Positions 1 through 26,300 of a stretch of 64,000 nt of DNA are shown one piece after another. Numbering within the stretch: the first letter of the stretch is position 1; each line of letters starts with the position of its first letter. The DNA is from Taeniopygia guttata (Eukaryota; Chordata; Aves; Passeriformes; Estrildidae). Location: NCBI RefSeq assembly GCF_048771995.1, contig NC_133024.1, positions 57,618,501 through 57,682,500 of the forward strand, in the 5' to 3' direction. The notes under the pieces were generated by a model that saw nothing but the letters and a program-made list of their open reading frames with translations, did not search any database and had not been told where the DNA came from. A program made the position numbers and the translations under genes.

Positions 1-699
1 AGAGCTGATTGGTGTAGGCCCTGCTCTGGAGTGAGATGGGGCCCCATGTGGCAGGGTCTCCCCAGACAAACACCCCCCTCTGCTGCCTGTCTGGGTAACT
101 GGAGCTGGCCCACTGAGCAAGAAGGGCAAGGCAGGACGGGGCAGAACTCAGACCCACCCCCACATCACACTCTATTGCAGCTGGTGTCTGTGTCGCAGTT
201 TCCAGCCTTACGAAGGATGCTGTGCTTTGTCTTTGACACCATCAGCCCCAAAGGTGTCCAGCACAATTTATTTTCCAGCATCAAACTGCGCACACACAGA
301 CACATGCATGTGCATGTACGTACAGGCAGGACATCCAGAAGGGGCATGAAGGAAACACAAATGTGGACAGACACATGGATAGACACACATAGCCAGTTGT
401 AGCCCTTAAAAGCTTGCCATGTACAATATTAGAATGGTCGTGCCCAGCCTGGACACGGGGCTCAGCCGGAGGCTGTTGGCTTGTGCCAGTCACCGAGGTG
501 TTTTGCAGAGCAGTCACTGACCAGCCGCTTGTCACCTCCAGTGCCTTTAAATTCCCGTGGCAAGTGTAAAAAATCAGTTAACACGTTGTTCTATTTTAAA
601 AGATGGTTTTGGGGTTTTTTTATGACGGCCGCCTGTCTGACGAGGCACCCCTCTCCTCCGCCACGTCTTGCGGGGGGTGCGTAAGAAGCTGGAGACGAC
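1..699. other. 5' flank of CNMD, no gene seen
   Basis: Mixed-composition sequence with a short CA/TG-rich patch near 288-325 and a T-rich run at 605-622. No open frame here resembles a known protein. Confidence 0.5.
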
Positions 700-824
700 A
701 CCAGGGGTGGGTTGGAGGGGAAGGCGATGGGGCAGGAGGGCACAGCCCCGGGGAGCCCCGCCGGCCGCCGGGCAGCTCAAGGGGCTCATTGTGCCCGGGG
801 CTGGGCGGCGCTGCCCTCCCCGCG

Positions 825-907
825 GGCCGGGGCCGGGGCCGGGGCCGGGCTGGAGCGGGGCGGGCCGGGGCGGTGCAGCCCCGCCGGGGCCGGGGCCGGG
901 GCCGGGG
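825..907 (+). repeat. Two GGGGCC hexanucleotide clusters upstream of CNMD ATG
   Basis: Three perfect GGGGCC units at 829-846 and three more at 886-903 followed by GGGGCT, separated by a GC-box-rich spacer. The second cluster ends about 35 bases before the CNMD start codon, so it probably lies in the 5' UTR. Confidence 0.9.
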
Positions 908-941
908 CTGAGCACGGGCAGGTCTCCCTGCCGCGGCAGCC

Positions 942-13624
<12,683 letters not shown>

Positions 13625-13975
13625 GAAAATCCCTTGGCCAAAACAAGAAAAAAAACTTAAACTGGAGCCTTGACAAAATAAGCAGGAATACAATTTAATG
13701 GTAAACGACTAAAATCAAAGCAGCGGTACTGATCCTGCCTTACAAAATCAGAGATTGTTTTTCTGCACCAAAAGCAAGGTCAGATATTCCAACTGCAAAC
13801 TAAAATCTCAAGTTAATATTCTATTAGCTTTACAAAAGGCAAGGGTATATTAGCACTTGCTGAATTAAAAAACTGAGACATCCCAAAAAACCACAATATT
13901 ACATTTTGCTTACAATTGGTTTAGCAGTCCAGAAGCTTGCCCATACATCTAAATAAAGCCTTTCAAAACAAACCT
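13625..13975 (+). other. CNMD: Predicted CNMD 3' UTR
   Basis: Runs from the stop codon to just beyond the first good AATAAA (13952-13957), which is followed by a CT-rich stretch. This short UTR is the simplest reading; later signals are possible. Confidence 0.5.
13952..13957 (+). terminator. CNMD: Candidate CNMD poly(A) signal AATAAA
   Basis: First AATAAA on the + strand downstream of the CNMD stop codon, 328 bases after it. Confidence 0.5.
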
Positions 13976-16900
13976 CTCTCTTTCCAAGCTATATGTGAAA
14001 ATTTACACCCAATTAAGCAACTAGCTCAACTTGTACACTTGGGAGTGCCTTTAATCCATGTAGCTCACTTAAATAAATCACAACTTAAGTTGCTCCCTGT
14101 TGCTATTTAGAGTTGCCAGGTCATTATAAATGGTTATAAACCAATTACAGCATACCTTTCCCACAAAGCTGCTCTAGGGGACACGGGAAAGCGCACATTG
14201 TGCTAAATCGGAAACAAACAGCAGGAAAAGGAGCTGTGGAAGGGATTGTGAGTGGCCACGGAATCAAAACCCTTCACGCATCCCAACATCAAAGAAGCCC
14301 CAGCATCAAGAATCCTGTATCCATGATACCACTGTGGTGTCTAACAAGTATCTGCTATCCAGCTACTACAGCAAAAGTATTTACATGCAGTTGCAGACCA
14401 AGGAGTCTCAAGACCCTTCAGAATCTACAACAGCCACTGTTATTTATAAATCCTTGAACTAGACACTTTTGACACAAGATTACAACCCCTCTTTATTTCA
14501 CATGGATAGCAGCCATTCACGCCAGTTCCTTTAGCTTTGCTGAATCTCACATCCCTTCCCCACAAGAGAAACTGTTTAGTAGAAGGGAGAGAGGAAAAAA
14601 AAAAAGAAAATCCTTTTCTTTTTCCTCTCATTTCTCACCTCACCCTTTTTGCTAAGGCAAACTGCAATTATTTGGATTGATCCCATTACACATTAAATCT
14701 CTAAGGAAGGTACTAAGCTGAAACACTCAAAGGTGGAACAACTTAGTATTTCTAGCCTTGAAAAACAAAAATAGTGGTATTACACTGCCTTTATCCATAC
14801 TATGTATCTTGAACCCTACCTCCAAGATTATGGAGCCATCTACATCATCTTTATTAACAAAATGGTTCAGCTTTTCTTAAAGTATGCTTCCTGGAACATT
14901 CATTTTTGTGACTAAACAGCTCTTGAGATATTGCAAGCCCAGTAATGTTATTAACACTGCGTGACACACAAAAAAGAGGAATTAATTTGACATAATCGTG
15001 GCTTAAAGAAAATAAAGACAACCTCATGTGGAATGCTAAACTGCATATCTAAAAAGCAAAGTGTTAAATGAGAATAAGATGAGAGTAGAATTCAATATTT
15101 TTTCTATTGTAGCTTTTTAGTATAAACTTCACCTTCCCTTAATCTGAAGGACAGACTTGCTTTGAAATATTTAAATTATAACTTCTTAAAAGGGGATTTC
15201 AAGGCCTGTTAAATTTGAGTTTCTGCTTTTTAAACTGAGAATGACCTTGATCATTATGTTGTTTTAGAAGTACATCTATCATATGCTTAGAAAAGTCAGT
15301 TTTCCTTTTTTTTTTTTTTTTTTACTGCAGCTTAAACAAACAGATTAAAAAACCCCAGTCATTCTCTGTGCTTTTTTCAATATGAAAAGTGTAACAATTC
15401 TTTCACATACTTGTTCAAGAACTGTCTGAAGAGGAAAAGAAGGGCATTAGCAAATGAAACACTGGAGGCAAAAAGAGAGAAATGTGACTGTATGTCTGAA
15501 CAGGACTGTTGCTGTTTTGCGTCTAGAGGCAACTTGTCATCTGCTTCTGTGTCCCCCAATAAAACAAACAGCCTCCTTCTGAAGACACAAAAACAACTTT
15601 CTCATAGGTGATTTCCATGTCTACACATACTTAACAAAATTAATTTTAAAGAAAAGTTTGTAATCATTTGCTTTCTATAGGCAGTCACAAAGCATGTAAG
15701 AAGTAAAAAAAAGCATCCTGCTCATGGATAAAGAGCTGGCACATATGGCATGTATGTCTCGAGAACATGTCTGTACACACCATGCCACAAAAGCCACAGT
15801 GACCACAATGTTTATCTATTTCCAAAAGGTAGGCAACAAAATGCCTTCTCCAATTCAAGCTTCAAGCAAGCAAATTCCTATTTACCTTCATATTGGATTC
15901 AAAGAGAGAAAAGTAAAGATCTCGTGCTGCAAAATCTGATTTTGAAGGAAAAGTTCTGAGGCAACACAGGGATGGCAGTAAAACCAAAAAGCCAACAGTA
16001 TGAAGAGATGTTGTGATATTCCCTGCAGTTGTAGCTTAGACTACAGTTCTAACCATCCACAGCGACCCTAGTACTCTACAGTATTTACTACCAGTAAAGT
16101 AGTAAGTTTCTCACTGCCATCACAACCATAATACCTTGGTATATTAAAGAAGTTACAACATTTGGGGAAATTTGGAGCAGGATGTTCCTTGAATCTGACT
16201 CTGGAGCCAGCAGAAAACAACTGAAAGCCTTCCTTTGGCCAAGGTTTAGGGAAGAAGAGGAATGAGTTTGTCATCACAGTGTCTCCCACCACAGGTGGGT
16301 CTATGTTTGTCACAGCACTACAATTCTGCTATCCTTGAAACTTAATTACCCGTGTGATTTTACTAGGAGGATTAGAATGGCAGAGCAGATTAGAGTAGAA
16401 AAAGGGGATAAATTCAGGCTGGTGAAAAAGATGGAAAACAGGGAGCAATCCCATATGGTTAAACAGACTGAAAGCCAGTGATGGGAAGGCAAGCAGAATC
16501 TTTTTTCTAAATCTACCATTCCCTTTCTCCCCACTTAAAACAAATGAACCCTTTGTCCTTTTCATACAGGAATCACCCTCCACTTGTATCTACACTGAGA
16601 AAGCAAAAAGCAGCTGGGAGCCATGGAAGGGGGGATATCTGGCTTCTACCTCCCATGTAACACTTCACCCCTACTGCAGCACAAAAAAATTCCAATAAAG
16701 TTTCAGTGAAGAACAGACTAATCACTTGTTCCATGCAGTGTAGGGAAAAAAAAAAAAAGTAGTGAAGCATGGAACTACAGTTGGCAGTGAACTCATTGCT
16801 GATTGACACGTCTGGGTGGACAGAATCTCTGCTCTGAAAGGGCCAAAGAGAGACTGAACCAGGAGCACCATCTTCTGCTTCTGAGAGGCTCAGCTGGCCT

Positions 16901-19854
16901 TTTACAAACACACATCTACAAACTGGTCTTTCACAAGCACATATATCAAAGATGAGAGAGGCAACCTTAACCTGCAGCAGGGATCTTCCCCAAGAGCAGA
17001 AGCAGAGAACAATCCCATCTATATTATTAAATGGGAACTGTTAAATCTTGCTGTCCTCTTCCAGTATTTGCATCAGTACTCAGATCACTGAAGTCATCAC
17101 ATCACATCAGACACTGAGGTGACACTGCCTTGGTCTTCCAGATAGTACTATGTACAGATGAACAAAAGGCTTGGGGAAAAAACCCTCAAGCAGTTGAAAC
17201 ACAATTTAAATACCATCCACTCTATCCTTGAAGGCAGTTCTCTTCCTCCAGCCAACTCATATCAGTGCTGCTACATATTCCACTCACCCTCTCCAGTCCC
17301 AAAGGAAATTCCCTTTGTCCCTGTTTTTTTTAAGAACCTCTATTCAATGCCCAAGCTACTGCTAGTATTCTCTTCATCTACAGCTTCTGGTACAATTTTG
17401 TGTGTGTGTTCACCAAGTTCATGAAGCATCTTCCCCCCCCAGCTTCCTAAGAAAATTTTGCCTACTGATTTAATCCAATCCTCTCCAAACAAAAACCCCA
17501 ACACCTCTCCCCCCACACACATTGCACTGTACCTATAAGGCAAGAACACATGCTATTATTGATTAACCTAAACTCGAAGGAGGAATACACACAGATTATC
17601 TGCCTGTGCTCAGAAACATGCTAGAATTATGTCTAGACCTGCAAACTTGGTTTACAGGATTGAGATGGACAGAGTGCTCTACCACTTGATTGCTACAAGT
17701 TTTAGCCCGAAGCTAAAGCATTATATTTGCATTACATATGCCTCAAGAGTATGTAAGTAGCAATGTGTTTTATTTAACTTTTTGCCTTAAACTAAGTGAA
17801 TTGAATCTCAAAGCAGTGAAACAGTACCCACTTAATACAAGAATATATTGTGTTTATCTGACATCATGCTCCCCTGGTCTTTCAGTAAGCGAAAGACAGA
17901 GGAACCTCTCCCATGTTCTCTTCCGTAAATAAGAGCAACTTGATTGACAGAAAACATCTTCAAATTACTTTTTAATTTCTATTTAAGAGATTTTTTTTTA
18001 CCCAGACTTTTTCCCACAGCAAGCCTTTGCTAAGCTCTGTTAAGTATTCTGAATGACATTTATAAAGCAAGGCTGGCCAAGAGACAAGAACCCAATTTTG
18101 TGACAAAGTGAAGCACTCAGACATTTGTGTTCCTTCTACATTAAAAAGAAAGAAATGCTTTTGCACATAAATAAAAAGTGGCAAAACACTTATCTGGGAG
18201 AATGGAGTTCAAGTACCTATTCCAAATCAAATCAACTCCAATGTTAGCATCCCATATGGATGGGCAAATGCTCTACATATCGAGCAAACAGCTACTCAGA
18301 ATCGTCTGAAGGTCAAGAAAAGCCTCACACCAAAGCTAAAAATTCTTCTCTGAAACATGTCCCAAGTATATGCTTTGAGAAACTTCTAAGAAGCCACTAT
18401 TCAGTAAATGTCAAGAGGTAAGGCACACAAAACCCTTCCTAAATCCAATCCACCTCAGTTCATTGCATTCAAAGAGCAGGGTAACATTCAGTTCTGAAGG
18501 TTATCAAATCTGAACTTTGGAAAACGGGTATCAATTCTGAAGCCAGAAGTGAGACAAAAGAAACCACTGCCCAGCCTGCACTGGATAATCATGATCTCAG
18601 TACATAAAGAAAATGCAATTATGTCACGACTTGTAGTCATAGTCTACATCCAAAAACCCCCTCTCTTTAAAATCTCACAAATGTTAAAAAGCCTTTGTGT
18701 CTCTCTACTGTACATGCACAATAACATTAGTGGGGGAAAAGCCACTGCACATTCCCAGCATCACTGCAAAATCTAGGTTCCTATTCCTCAGGAGAACAAA
18801 ATATATCCTTCCTTCCTCCTCTTTAATTTTCAATCATCATTTAATACCTAACAGCTGCAGACTTCACTCATCCTATTAAAAACACCTGTTCTAACAGCCT
18901 TTCTATTTTACCAAGCTCATCCAATTGACACTGTAGGAAAATAACACGTCCAATACAAAGACAACAGGCAGAATAACAAATGGGCCTGAAAACCCTACAT
19001 AATTAGGAAAGCATGGAAAAGTAGCAAACTTAAAACAGCATCCAATGGTTAGCAAGGAATGAAGTGGCTTTCATGGTGCTATCAATATTTGCAATTCATG
19101 GCATTTCTATGATGACAGAAGATTTGGCTATCTCTGAATTCCCAAGAGACAGTGGCACACAAACAAGGCACATTTAGTACAACATTCTGAGTACATCTCT
19201 CATGGAATTTGAAACAGAAAGGCTGAGGTTGGAAGGCACCCCTGGAAATGCTCGTATCCAACTCCCTCACTCAAGAAGGGGCATCTTGAGCCAGGTGCCC
19301 AGGAGCATATCCAGATGGCTTTTGAGCATCTCCAGGTCACTGCAAACTTGTATTCAGGAAGTACAAGCACAGACAGTACATAGATTCTCAATTATTTTTC
19401 TCAATTGTTATTTACAATTTGATCATAACAATAAAGCTGCACTAAGGGAAACAATTAAGGACATACAAGTTGTTCTTTAAACAATTTCTATTATTCAGAA
19501 ATTATGTAACTTGAAACAACTGCTTGCTAGCTTTGATTCCAGGTAAATTTATTTTGAATTTAGAAGGTAGACAGAGGACCTACTTTTCTGTAAAAATTTC
19601 TAGTCGCAACAAATTTGCTATCTTCCATGACTGTGACTACAGTTCAACTTATCACAGAGGTGAAAGGACTCCAAAGTGGGTGTTTTGTATCTACATCAAG
19701 AATAGTAATCTCATCCTCTTCACTGAATGCACATTTTGCTCCTATACATGCCAGCTTTTCTTTTGAAGCAGTACGTTCACATCCTTACTTACATGCTTTA
19801 AGTGATTCCCCTATCAAAAAACAATACTAAAAATAAAATAAAGCAGCTTCCTTA
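13976..19854. other. Intergenic gap between convergent CNMD and SUGT1
   Basis: About 5.9 kb without a recognisable gene. It holds a long T-run (about 15307-15323), purine-rich A-runs near 14593 and 16747, and a CR1 fragment at 19200-19345. All open frames are short and resemble nothing known. Confidence 0.7.
19200..19345 (-). mobile_element. CR1 LINE 3'-end fragment
   Basis: The + strand reads GAGGTTGGAAGGCACC, then ATCCAACTCC, a CTCAAGAAGGGGCA block and GGCTTTTGAGCATCTCCAGG. This order fits the reverse complement of a CR1 3' end. It is diverged and truncated. Confidence 0.8.
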
Positions 19855-20292
19855 TAGAAAAAGTTGTATTTACAGTTTTATTTAGCAGAGTTAAGGAGCA
19901 AACAATTTTAACACTGTTGTGAAAAGTGTTTTTACCCAAAATTGCCAAGATCTAATAAGTTATTGAACAGAAACACCAGGTGTAAGGCAATAATCCTGAC
20001 CAGCCATTAGAGATCACCCTATCCCAAAGAGAAGAGCTGATAAAAGTGGTAGAAAATTTGGACTGATGGACTCAATTCCCAGAAATTAAGTCAGATGATA
20101 AAAATAGGGTTCCATTCTTGAGTATATCTTTAAGATCTGCAGATGAAGGAATTTCTAAAGCACGCAAAATGTACAGACAATTCCTGTTTTCAAGGGAACA
20201 TTCAGTGCTTTGAATCCAAGAATGCTATGTCCATACATAGTGGTCAGTACATGACTATGGCAACACATAGATGGTAAAGATCAGAAATAGGA
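19855..20292 (-). other. SUGT1: Predicted SUGT1 3' UTR
   Basis: From the stop codon down to just past the first AATAAA on the - strand (19882-19877). A second AATAAA at 19553-19548 could give a longer UTR. Confidence 0.5.
19877..19882 (-). terminator. SUGT1: Candidate SUGT1 poly(A) signal AATAAA
   Basis: First AATAAA downstream of the SUGT1 stop codon on the - strand, about 410 bases after it. Confidence 0.5.
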
Positions 20293-20394
20293 TTAGAATT
20301 TTTTCCATTCCACATCATCAGGAGGATTTACTTCTACCTTCCTTTTACCAACATCAGACCAGTTGGTGCTCAGAACTGTGCCACCAGACTCCAT
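20293..20394 (-). CDS. SUGT1: SUGT1 exon 13 (residues 303-335 and stop)
   Basis: Acceptor ATTGCAG. It encodes [20 protein letters not shown] then [13 protein letters not shown] and TAA at 20295-20293. Human ends KKY where this ends KKF. Confidence 0.98.
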   Translation of the reverse strand: MESGGTVLSTNWSDVGKRKVEVNPPDDVEWKKF

Positions 20395-23300
20395 CTGCAA
20401 TATGAGAGAGATCTTGTTTAGTTTGCTGAGAATTCTAGAAATATAAAAGCCACAGCTCCTACAGCAAACTTCAAATAATCAGAGTAATGATTACACAGAA
20501 ATTGTGTCCTATGAAATAAAATTCGACAGAGCCATCATTCCATCATCTCCAGCCCAGCAGTACTTTTATCACTACTGGATACAGTGAGATGCTGCTTCAT
20601 TAACAAGAAGCTTTTAAAGGGTCAGTAACGTTCTTGTCTGTGATGGCTACAAATTAAACTAGATTCTAAACTAGATTCAAGCAATCAAGAGAAATTTGAT
20701 CCTTTCACCCCCTGGCAAGTCTTCAAGCTCTACATGAGCCAAACTTCTACTTCTTTTGATAACACTGATTGGAATGAAGAGACCAGTGACAAAGCACAAC
20801 CTTGGACTTAGAGTCACATTCATCATAGTACAGCCCTGTAGCTTTACATGAGTGTAGTTCTACTAGTGTCTCCAACAGAACCATGGCCAAAATTTATTCA
20901 TTTACAGACCCAAAATTTTGGTAACATAGGCTTCTCCCAACACATGCAAAGTTTCGTAAATCATATCAGTGTGCAAAAGTCACAGGTTTCTTCAGAGAAA
21001 AGAATGAAGACTTACGAATGATTTGTTCATGGCACGTTTTACTTCATCTGTACCATCTGAATAGATTTGCTGGAAGAGTTTATTTAAAGCAGCATCTCCT
21101 TCTAACTTCTCATTTTTCTCCTCTTCTTTGATTTCAACTACCAGTTTGTCCCAGTTCCTTGTATAGTGAGAGGACGATGGGTATAAGTGCTGGGTATCTG
21201 AAAACAGGAGTGTTAGTTAACTAAGCATTTTCTCATGACTTTGAAAGCATCAAAGAACACAGACTCATGTACCCAATGAATCGGAGATGATAATGGGACA
21301 TGAAAATGCAAATGGACTCCTCTGAACTGATATAAGCATTGCAGAAACAAAAATAAAGGAAACTAAGAAATGCAGAAGTTTATTTTTAGGTAAACAGAGT
21401 TATGTAATTTTGTTATCCAACACACAGAAAAAAAGCTGGCCAACAGCAACACAGATAATTGATATCAAAAAGAGACACTGGCTGACAGAAAAACCAAAAC
21501 AGCAGCCTAGAGCCATAGAATAAGTTGAGCTAAATTAAAAAAAAAAAAAAACCTGAAATCAATACATGAGGAAATTCAAATTCTGTGAAAGACAGAATGT
21601 TTATCTGTATTGAAAAACTCCAATGTATTAGTCTCCAAGTGAAATCCAATACTTAGGAAAACAATAATTATTTAAGCAACAGATCACGTAACAAAACAAC
21701 TGCTGTCCTGAGTCTGGCCAGGACAGAGTTTATTTTTTTGCAGGAGTGGTGAGGGGAGGGGCCTGAAGCTCTCTGGGCATGGCCAGGAAGACACTCTACA
21801 CCAGGGCAGATCATTGCTGGGGTGGGAGTAAGGGACTCTGGCATCCTAGAAGAAGAGCAGGTCTTCCAGTCAAGAAAAAGGCTGGGGAGCGAGAAGCCAT
21901 TGGGGGTCCATTGGTGCATTTTGCATGTAAATTACTCTCTCTTTTGTAGCCTTTTTTTATTAATGTTGTTGCTGTTACTGTTTGTTTTCTAATTTAATTG
22001 CTGTTTGAAGTAAAATGTTTTTTTATCTCAACCATTCACCTACTGTGCCTCCACTTCCCAACTCTATCCCACTGCAGTGAGAAAGGGGAGGGGAAAGGAG
22101 AGTGAGACCTCAACAGTGTCCTTTGGGAGAGTCCCGGTGGGGCACCATTCCTAAACCACAACACACGCTTCACGTACAGAACTGCAAAATGGGGAACCAA
22201 GCAGATAAGCAGAATGAATGACAAGCATATATACACCCATAACAATTCAACAGATTAACAGAAGCTATGACTAAATTTCATACCTATGTTTCACTAGTGG
22301 CTTGCAGACTATCAATTCTTGACAGTGAAACCAAGACTATTAGGCATTTCATTGCAAATATGAAGCTGTGATTTTATAAACAATATTTAAGGCAAAACTA
22401 TTATTAATAACTGTAACTCACTCAATACAAATAAACCATTTAACACTAAACAGTTCAGAAAACAAACCTGGTGTAAATTGTTTTAACTTAAGAGAATCTC
22501 CCTGGCCCTCCAGCTTCTCCCATCTTACAGCCTCTGGCTTCTTCATTTTTATCTCAACCTACAAAACACAAGACAAAGAACAAATTAATCCAGATGCAAA
22601 CAATCTGTCAAGCAGCTCCAAAGTAGTTGGATCCTGTAGCCATAAGAAAATACATACATTTGGTTTTAGAAACACAGCCTCTATGAAACCTGTATCAGAG
22701 CCAAATTTACCTACAAGATAAAGCTACTGGAGTTCAAGTCACAGATCAAACAACCTCCAATGTGCCTGTGAAGCTTTTTTATCATACTTCTACCCTTTTA
22801 TTTAGGACTACTTAACTTTCTTTTGCTTATTATTCACTTGATTATTTTTGTAAATTATGGCATTCCAAAGGTAATGATCAGTCCCAATGTCTCTACACTG
22901 CCAGGCTCCAAAGTATTGCCTTTCAAGCATCCCTTTCTTGGCAGTCAGCTCTAATAAGCAGCAGTTTTGAAAGACTAGAAAATCCAACTTCATCTAACTT
23001 TACATTTCATTTACCAAAAAATTACATGTTTGATGTGTACTACACAAACCAGAGAAACACCCTGGGACTATGCAGATCTTCCCACTGGAGAAATTCAGAA
23101 GCTGTATTCATTTGGTTCAATGAACAAACACTGCTATGGAGAAAATTGTCAAGTATTCATTGACAAAACTGGCAATTAAAAATGGATGTGGTTGTAATTA
23201 CCATATGAGAAACAAAATTAAGTGAAGTATGTGATGCCCTATTCACAACTTCACATAATCCCTTTAGACAACCACACTGAAATGTTTCTTTTCATAATTA

Positions 23301-26300
23301 ACCTTCTCCTTTGGTTACAGGGTTACAAAGCTGCAAAACAAGGACCGTCTAACATCACTCCTATTCACGTAAGGAGATGTCACAAAGTTCATATGATGCT
23401 ATTAATTATCTGAAATCAGTGCTTGCTAAACTTCAGTGCTTCCTTTTTCATGAACAGCTCAGCAAAAGCAAGTTCTTAGTTCCATCTAAAGCCACTACAA
23501 CCTGGGGATCCCTGCAGACCCAGGAACAAAGGCACCACTGTAAAAGCTAACCTTAGATTCAAACAGTAAGCTCATTGCACAGCATTATGTTGATCTGAAA
23601 TTTGAACTTTACTTAATCCATTCTTCAAATCAATCACTGGTAAGCAACAGACTAAGGTATCTTAGCAAAATATGAAAAATTAGCTCACTAAAGTTTCAAT
23701 GCTTCCATGTGTGCAATCACAATGTTCAGCTATGAATGTTTCTTTTTATTTTTTTATCCCTCAGGAAGCTACAAATTCCCAAGATAAGTACTTATTTTCC
23801 ACCACTAGCATGTACGGAGAACAATAAAAAGTTTAAGGTAAGAGGCATGAAATGTCCTTCAAGGCAGGCAAGAGCTTCAGTAAACATTACAAGCCCAACA
23901 TCGACATGTATTTGATTTCCCACTCCCTGCATCTGTTGGATTTTTCAATATTTTCAGTCACTTTACAAGTCACAAATTAGGCATCAGAATATCCACTTTT
24001 AAAGTTACATCACAGAACCAAAAATAAGCAAATAAAATCAAAATGCTATTAGTCTGGATGACCAACCTACCATCCCTAAAAAAGGCCTGTATTCCAGTTT
24101 AATATTACATCTGTATGGATGCAGAGATTTCTGTTAAACTGTACAGAAGAATTACTCTTCAGTAAACCAAAAGGAGTCAGTAAAGCTATCTCCACCGGAC
24201 TGTGGGAATCCAGGGCTGTTTCAAAAACATTTTGAAAACTGCAACCTTAAAGTTAATTTCTTAGCACCTACACTCATAAATCTAATGCTCTGTTACTAGC
24301 TTAAGGAAGCAAAAAAATATTTTAATATCTACATATAAGACAATCAAGTAGTTCCACAAGCGGTAGAACTAGCAGGTTTTGTTTCCCCAGTGGATTTGGA
24401 TCTCCTGAGCCAAACATTTAAGTTAATTAGCTACTTACAAAGGAGCTAATTAGTTACAAGTGAAACATGAGTATTAGTTTAAAACCACTCTGTGCTCTCT
24501 TTCTTATATAAACTCTTCTCAACCTGAGGAAACTTATAGGAGACTATTGAGTTGTGGATTTCAGTTGAGGCTCTAATGTTAAGATTTTATAGTCTACTTA
24601 TTAATGCATCTCCCAACATGTTTTAGTGGGGGGGAGAAGCAGATGCTTGCTTCTGAAACTGCTCTCCCCTGTATCTCTTCAATTTCTCTGTTTGTTTTTT
24701 CTTTCACTAACTCCTCTTTCCCTTACACTTCAGGCTTTTCACCAATATCTTCCAGTATCTCAAACAAATTATTTCATCCACACCAGAAATTACTTCTAAT
24801 GCAATATAATGCTTGATGTGAGCTACTAAATATGGACTTTTTTCTTCTCAGAATACAATCCTCAACAAGTCCTTATAAAGACTACTGGGTAATAGTCCTT
24901 TGACTGTTAATCACAGTACTCTGCCCATGCATATAAAGAAGAAAATAAGGAAGAACTTTAGTTTTGCTGTTCCAGTAATCCCCCTTCTCCTTTTCTAATC
25001 TGCTAGCCCTTACATTTTCCTCTCTAAAACTGTCCCTAAACCAGTGCTGCACAATAAACATCCTTAAGGAGAAGACAATGACACAAACTAATTCCCAGTG
25101 TAAGATGCAGATTTCTTAACTCTAAATCATTTCAACTCTACCAAGCTGGAAGTGCACACAGCTGAAGAACTGAGACAGAATGTATTTCTGACATGATTAA
25201 ACTTGTACTCTGTCTACTACATCCACTTCAATTGAAGTTACTCATTAGGCGAAGTGGCAGGCAGGAGCAAAGCTAGGGAAATCATTAACTTCATACCATT
25301 ATACAAGCACATTTTCCAAAAATATAAAGCTATAAAGTTCTGCTTGTGAAGGCGCATGTTTCTTCAACTTGAGAGCTCTATTTGATCTAAGAAGGAACAA
25401 CTTCCTGAGTTCCAATTACATGCACAAATGGCAACAAATGCATTTTAATGAAGGTTTTAATACAGATACTGATAGCTATCACACAGGAAAGTAACACACC
25501 AGCACAGACATTTGTGTCATATCTAGCAAAAAAGTACTGTTAGCTTTTTCCTCTCCTTTGAAAAAAATTCACTTGGGCAAGAGAAACACATCAACGCTTG
25601 CCAACTACTTTGATTCAACATTTATATTTCATAAAACGTATGCCTGTGTGCCTTGTGCCAACTTCAGTATATAAGACAGGAAAATTTAACTGCAAATTAA
25701 ATGCTCTGCATGCCACCTAAGGACAAGCCTAATTCCTCAGCTTCTCCTTGTAGCTCAAGCCGTGCAGCCACCTGACCATCTTGGCAGCCCTCTGTTAGGC
25801 CTTGCTTCACTACATCAGTGCCTTTCTCGCACTGGTAAGCCTACAAAGGGACATGGCACTCCTGATCTGTAAAATATGCCAATGCAGATATAATACACTT
25901 TCTCTTTAAAGTCCCTTGTGGTTTGGATTCAAAGAGAGCAAAGCAAAATTTAAAAGACACATGGAATTTTGAGAGTAATTCATGCACTACTTGTTTGAAA
26001 TACCATCTTGAGAGAAACCTACCCCTCTGAGAACAGGGTCAAAAGAGGGATTTATTGTCTAGAAGAAGCACCACCCACAGTGAAAGGACACAGGTAAATT
26101 TCTACTCAGTTTCCTAGTCATAAAATAATCATTTTTTTAAAGCCTGCCAGAGATTTCGACATGTTTGCTTGGGGTTTAATCCAAATGCTATCAGAAAAGA
26201 TACCACAGTTACTCTCAAAACCTATTCTGAACCATTTAATTGATAGCATAAAAATAAAACACCACCACCTTATTTTAGAATGACTGGAATAAAAGAGCAT

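Noticed and set aside
24424-24452. Inverted repeat TAATTAGCT / AGCTAATTA
   Set aside because: AT-rich 9-bp arms with an 11-nt spacer are expected by chance in this composition.
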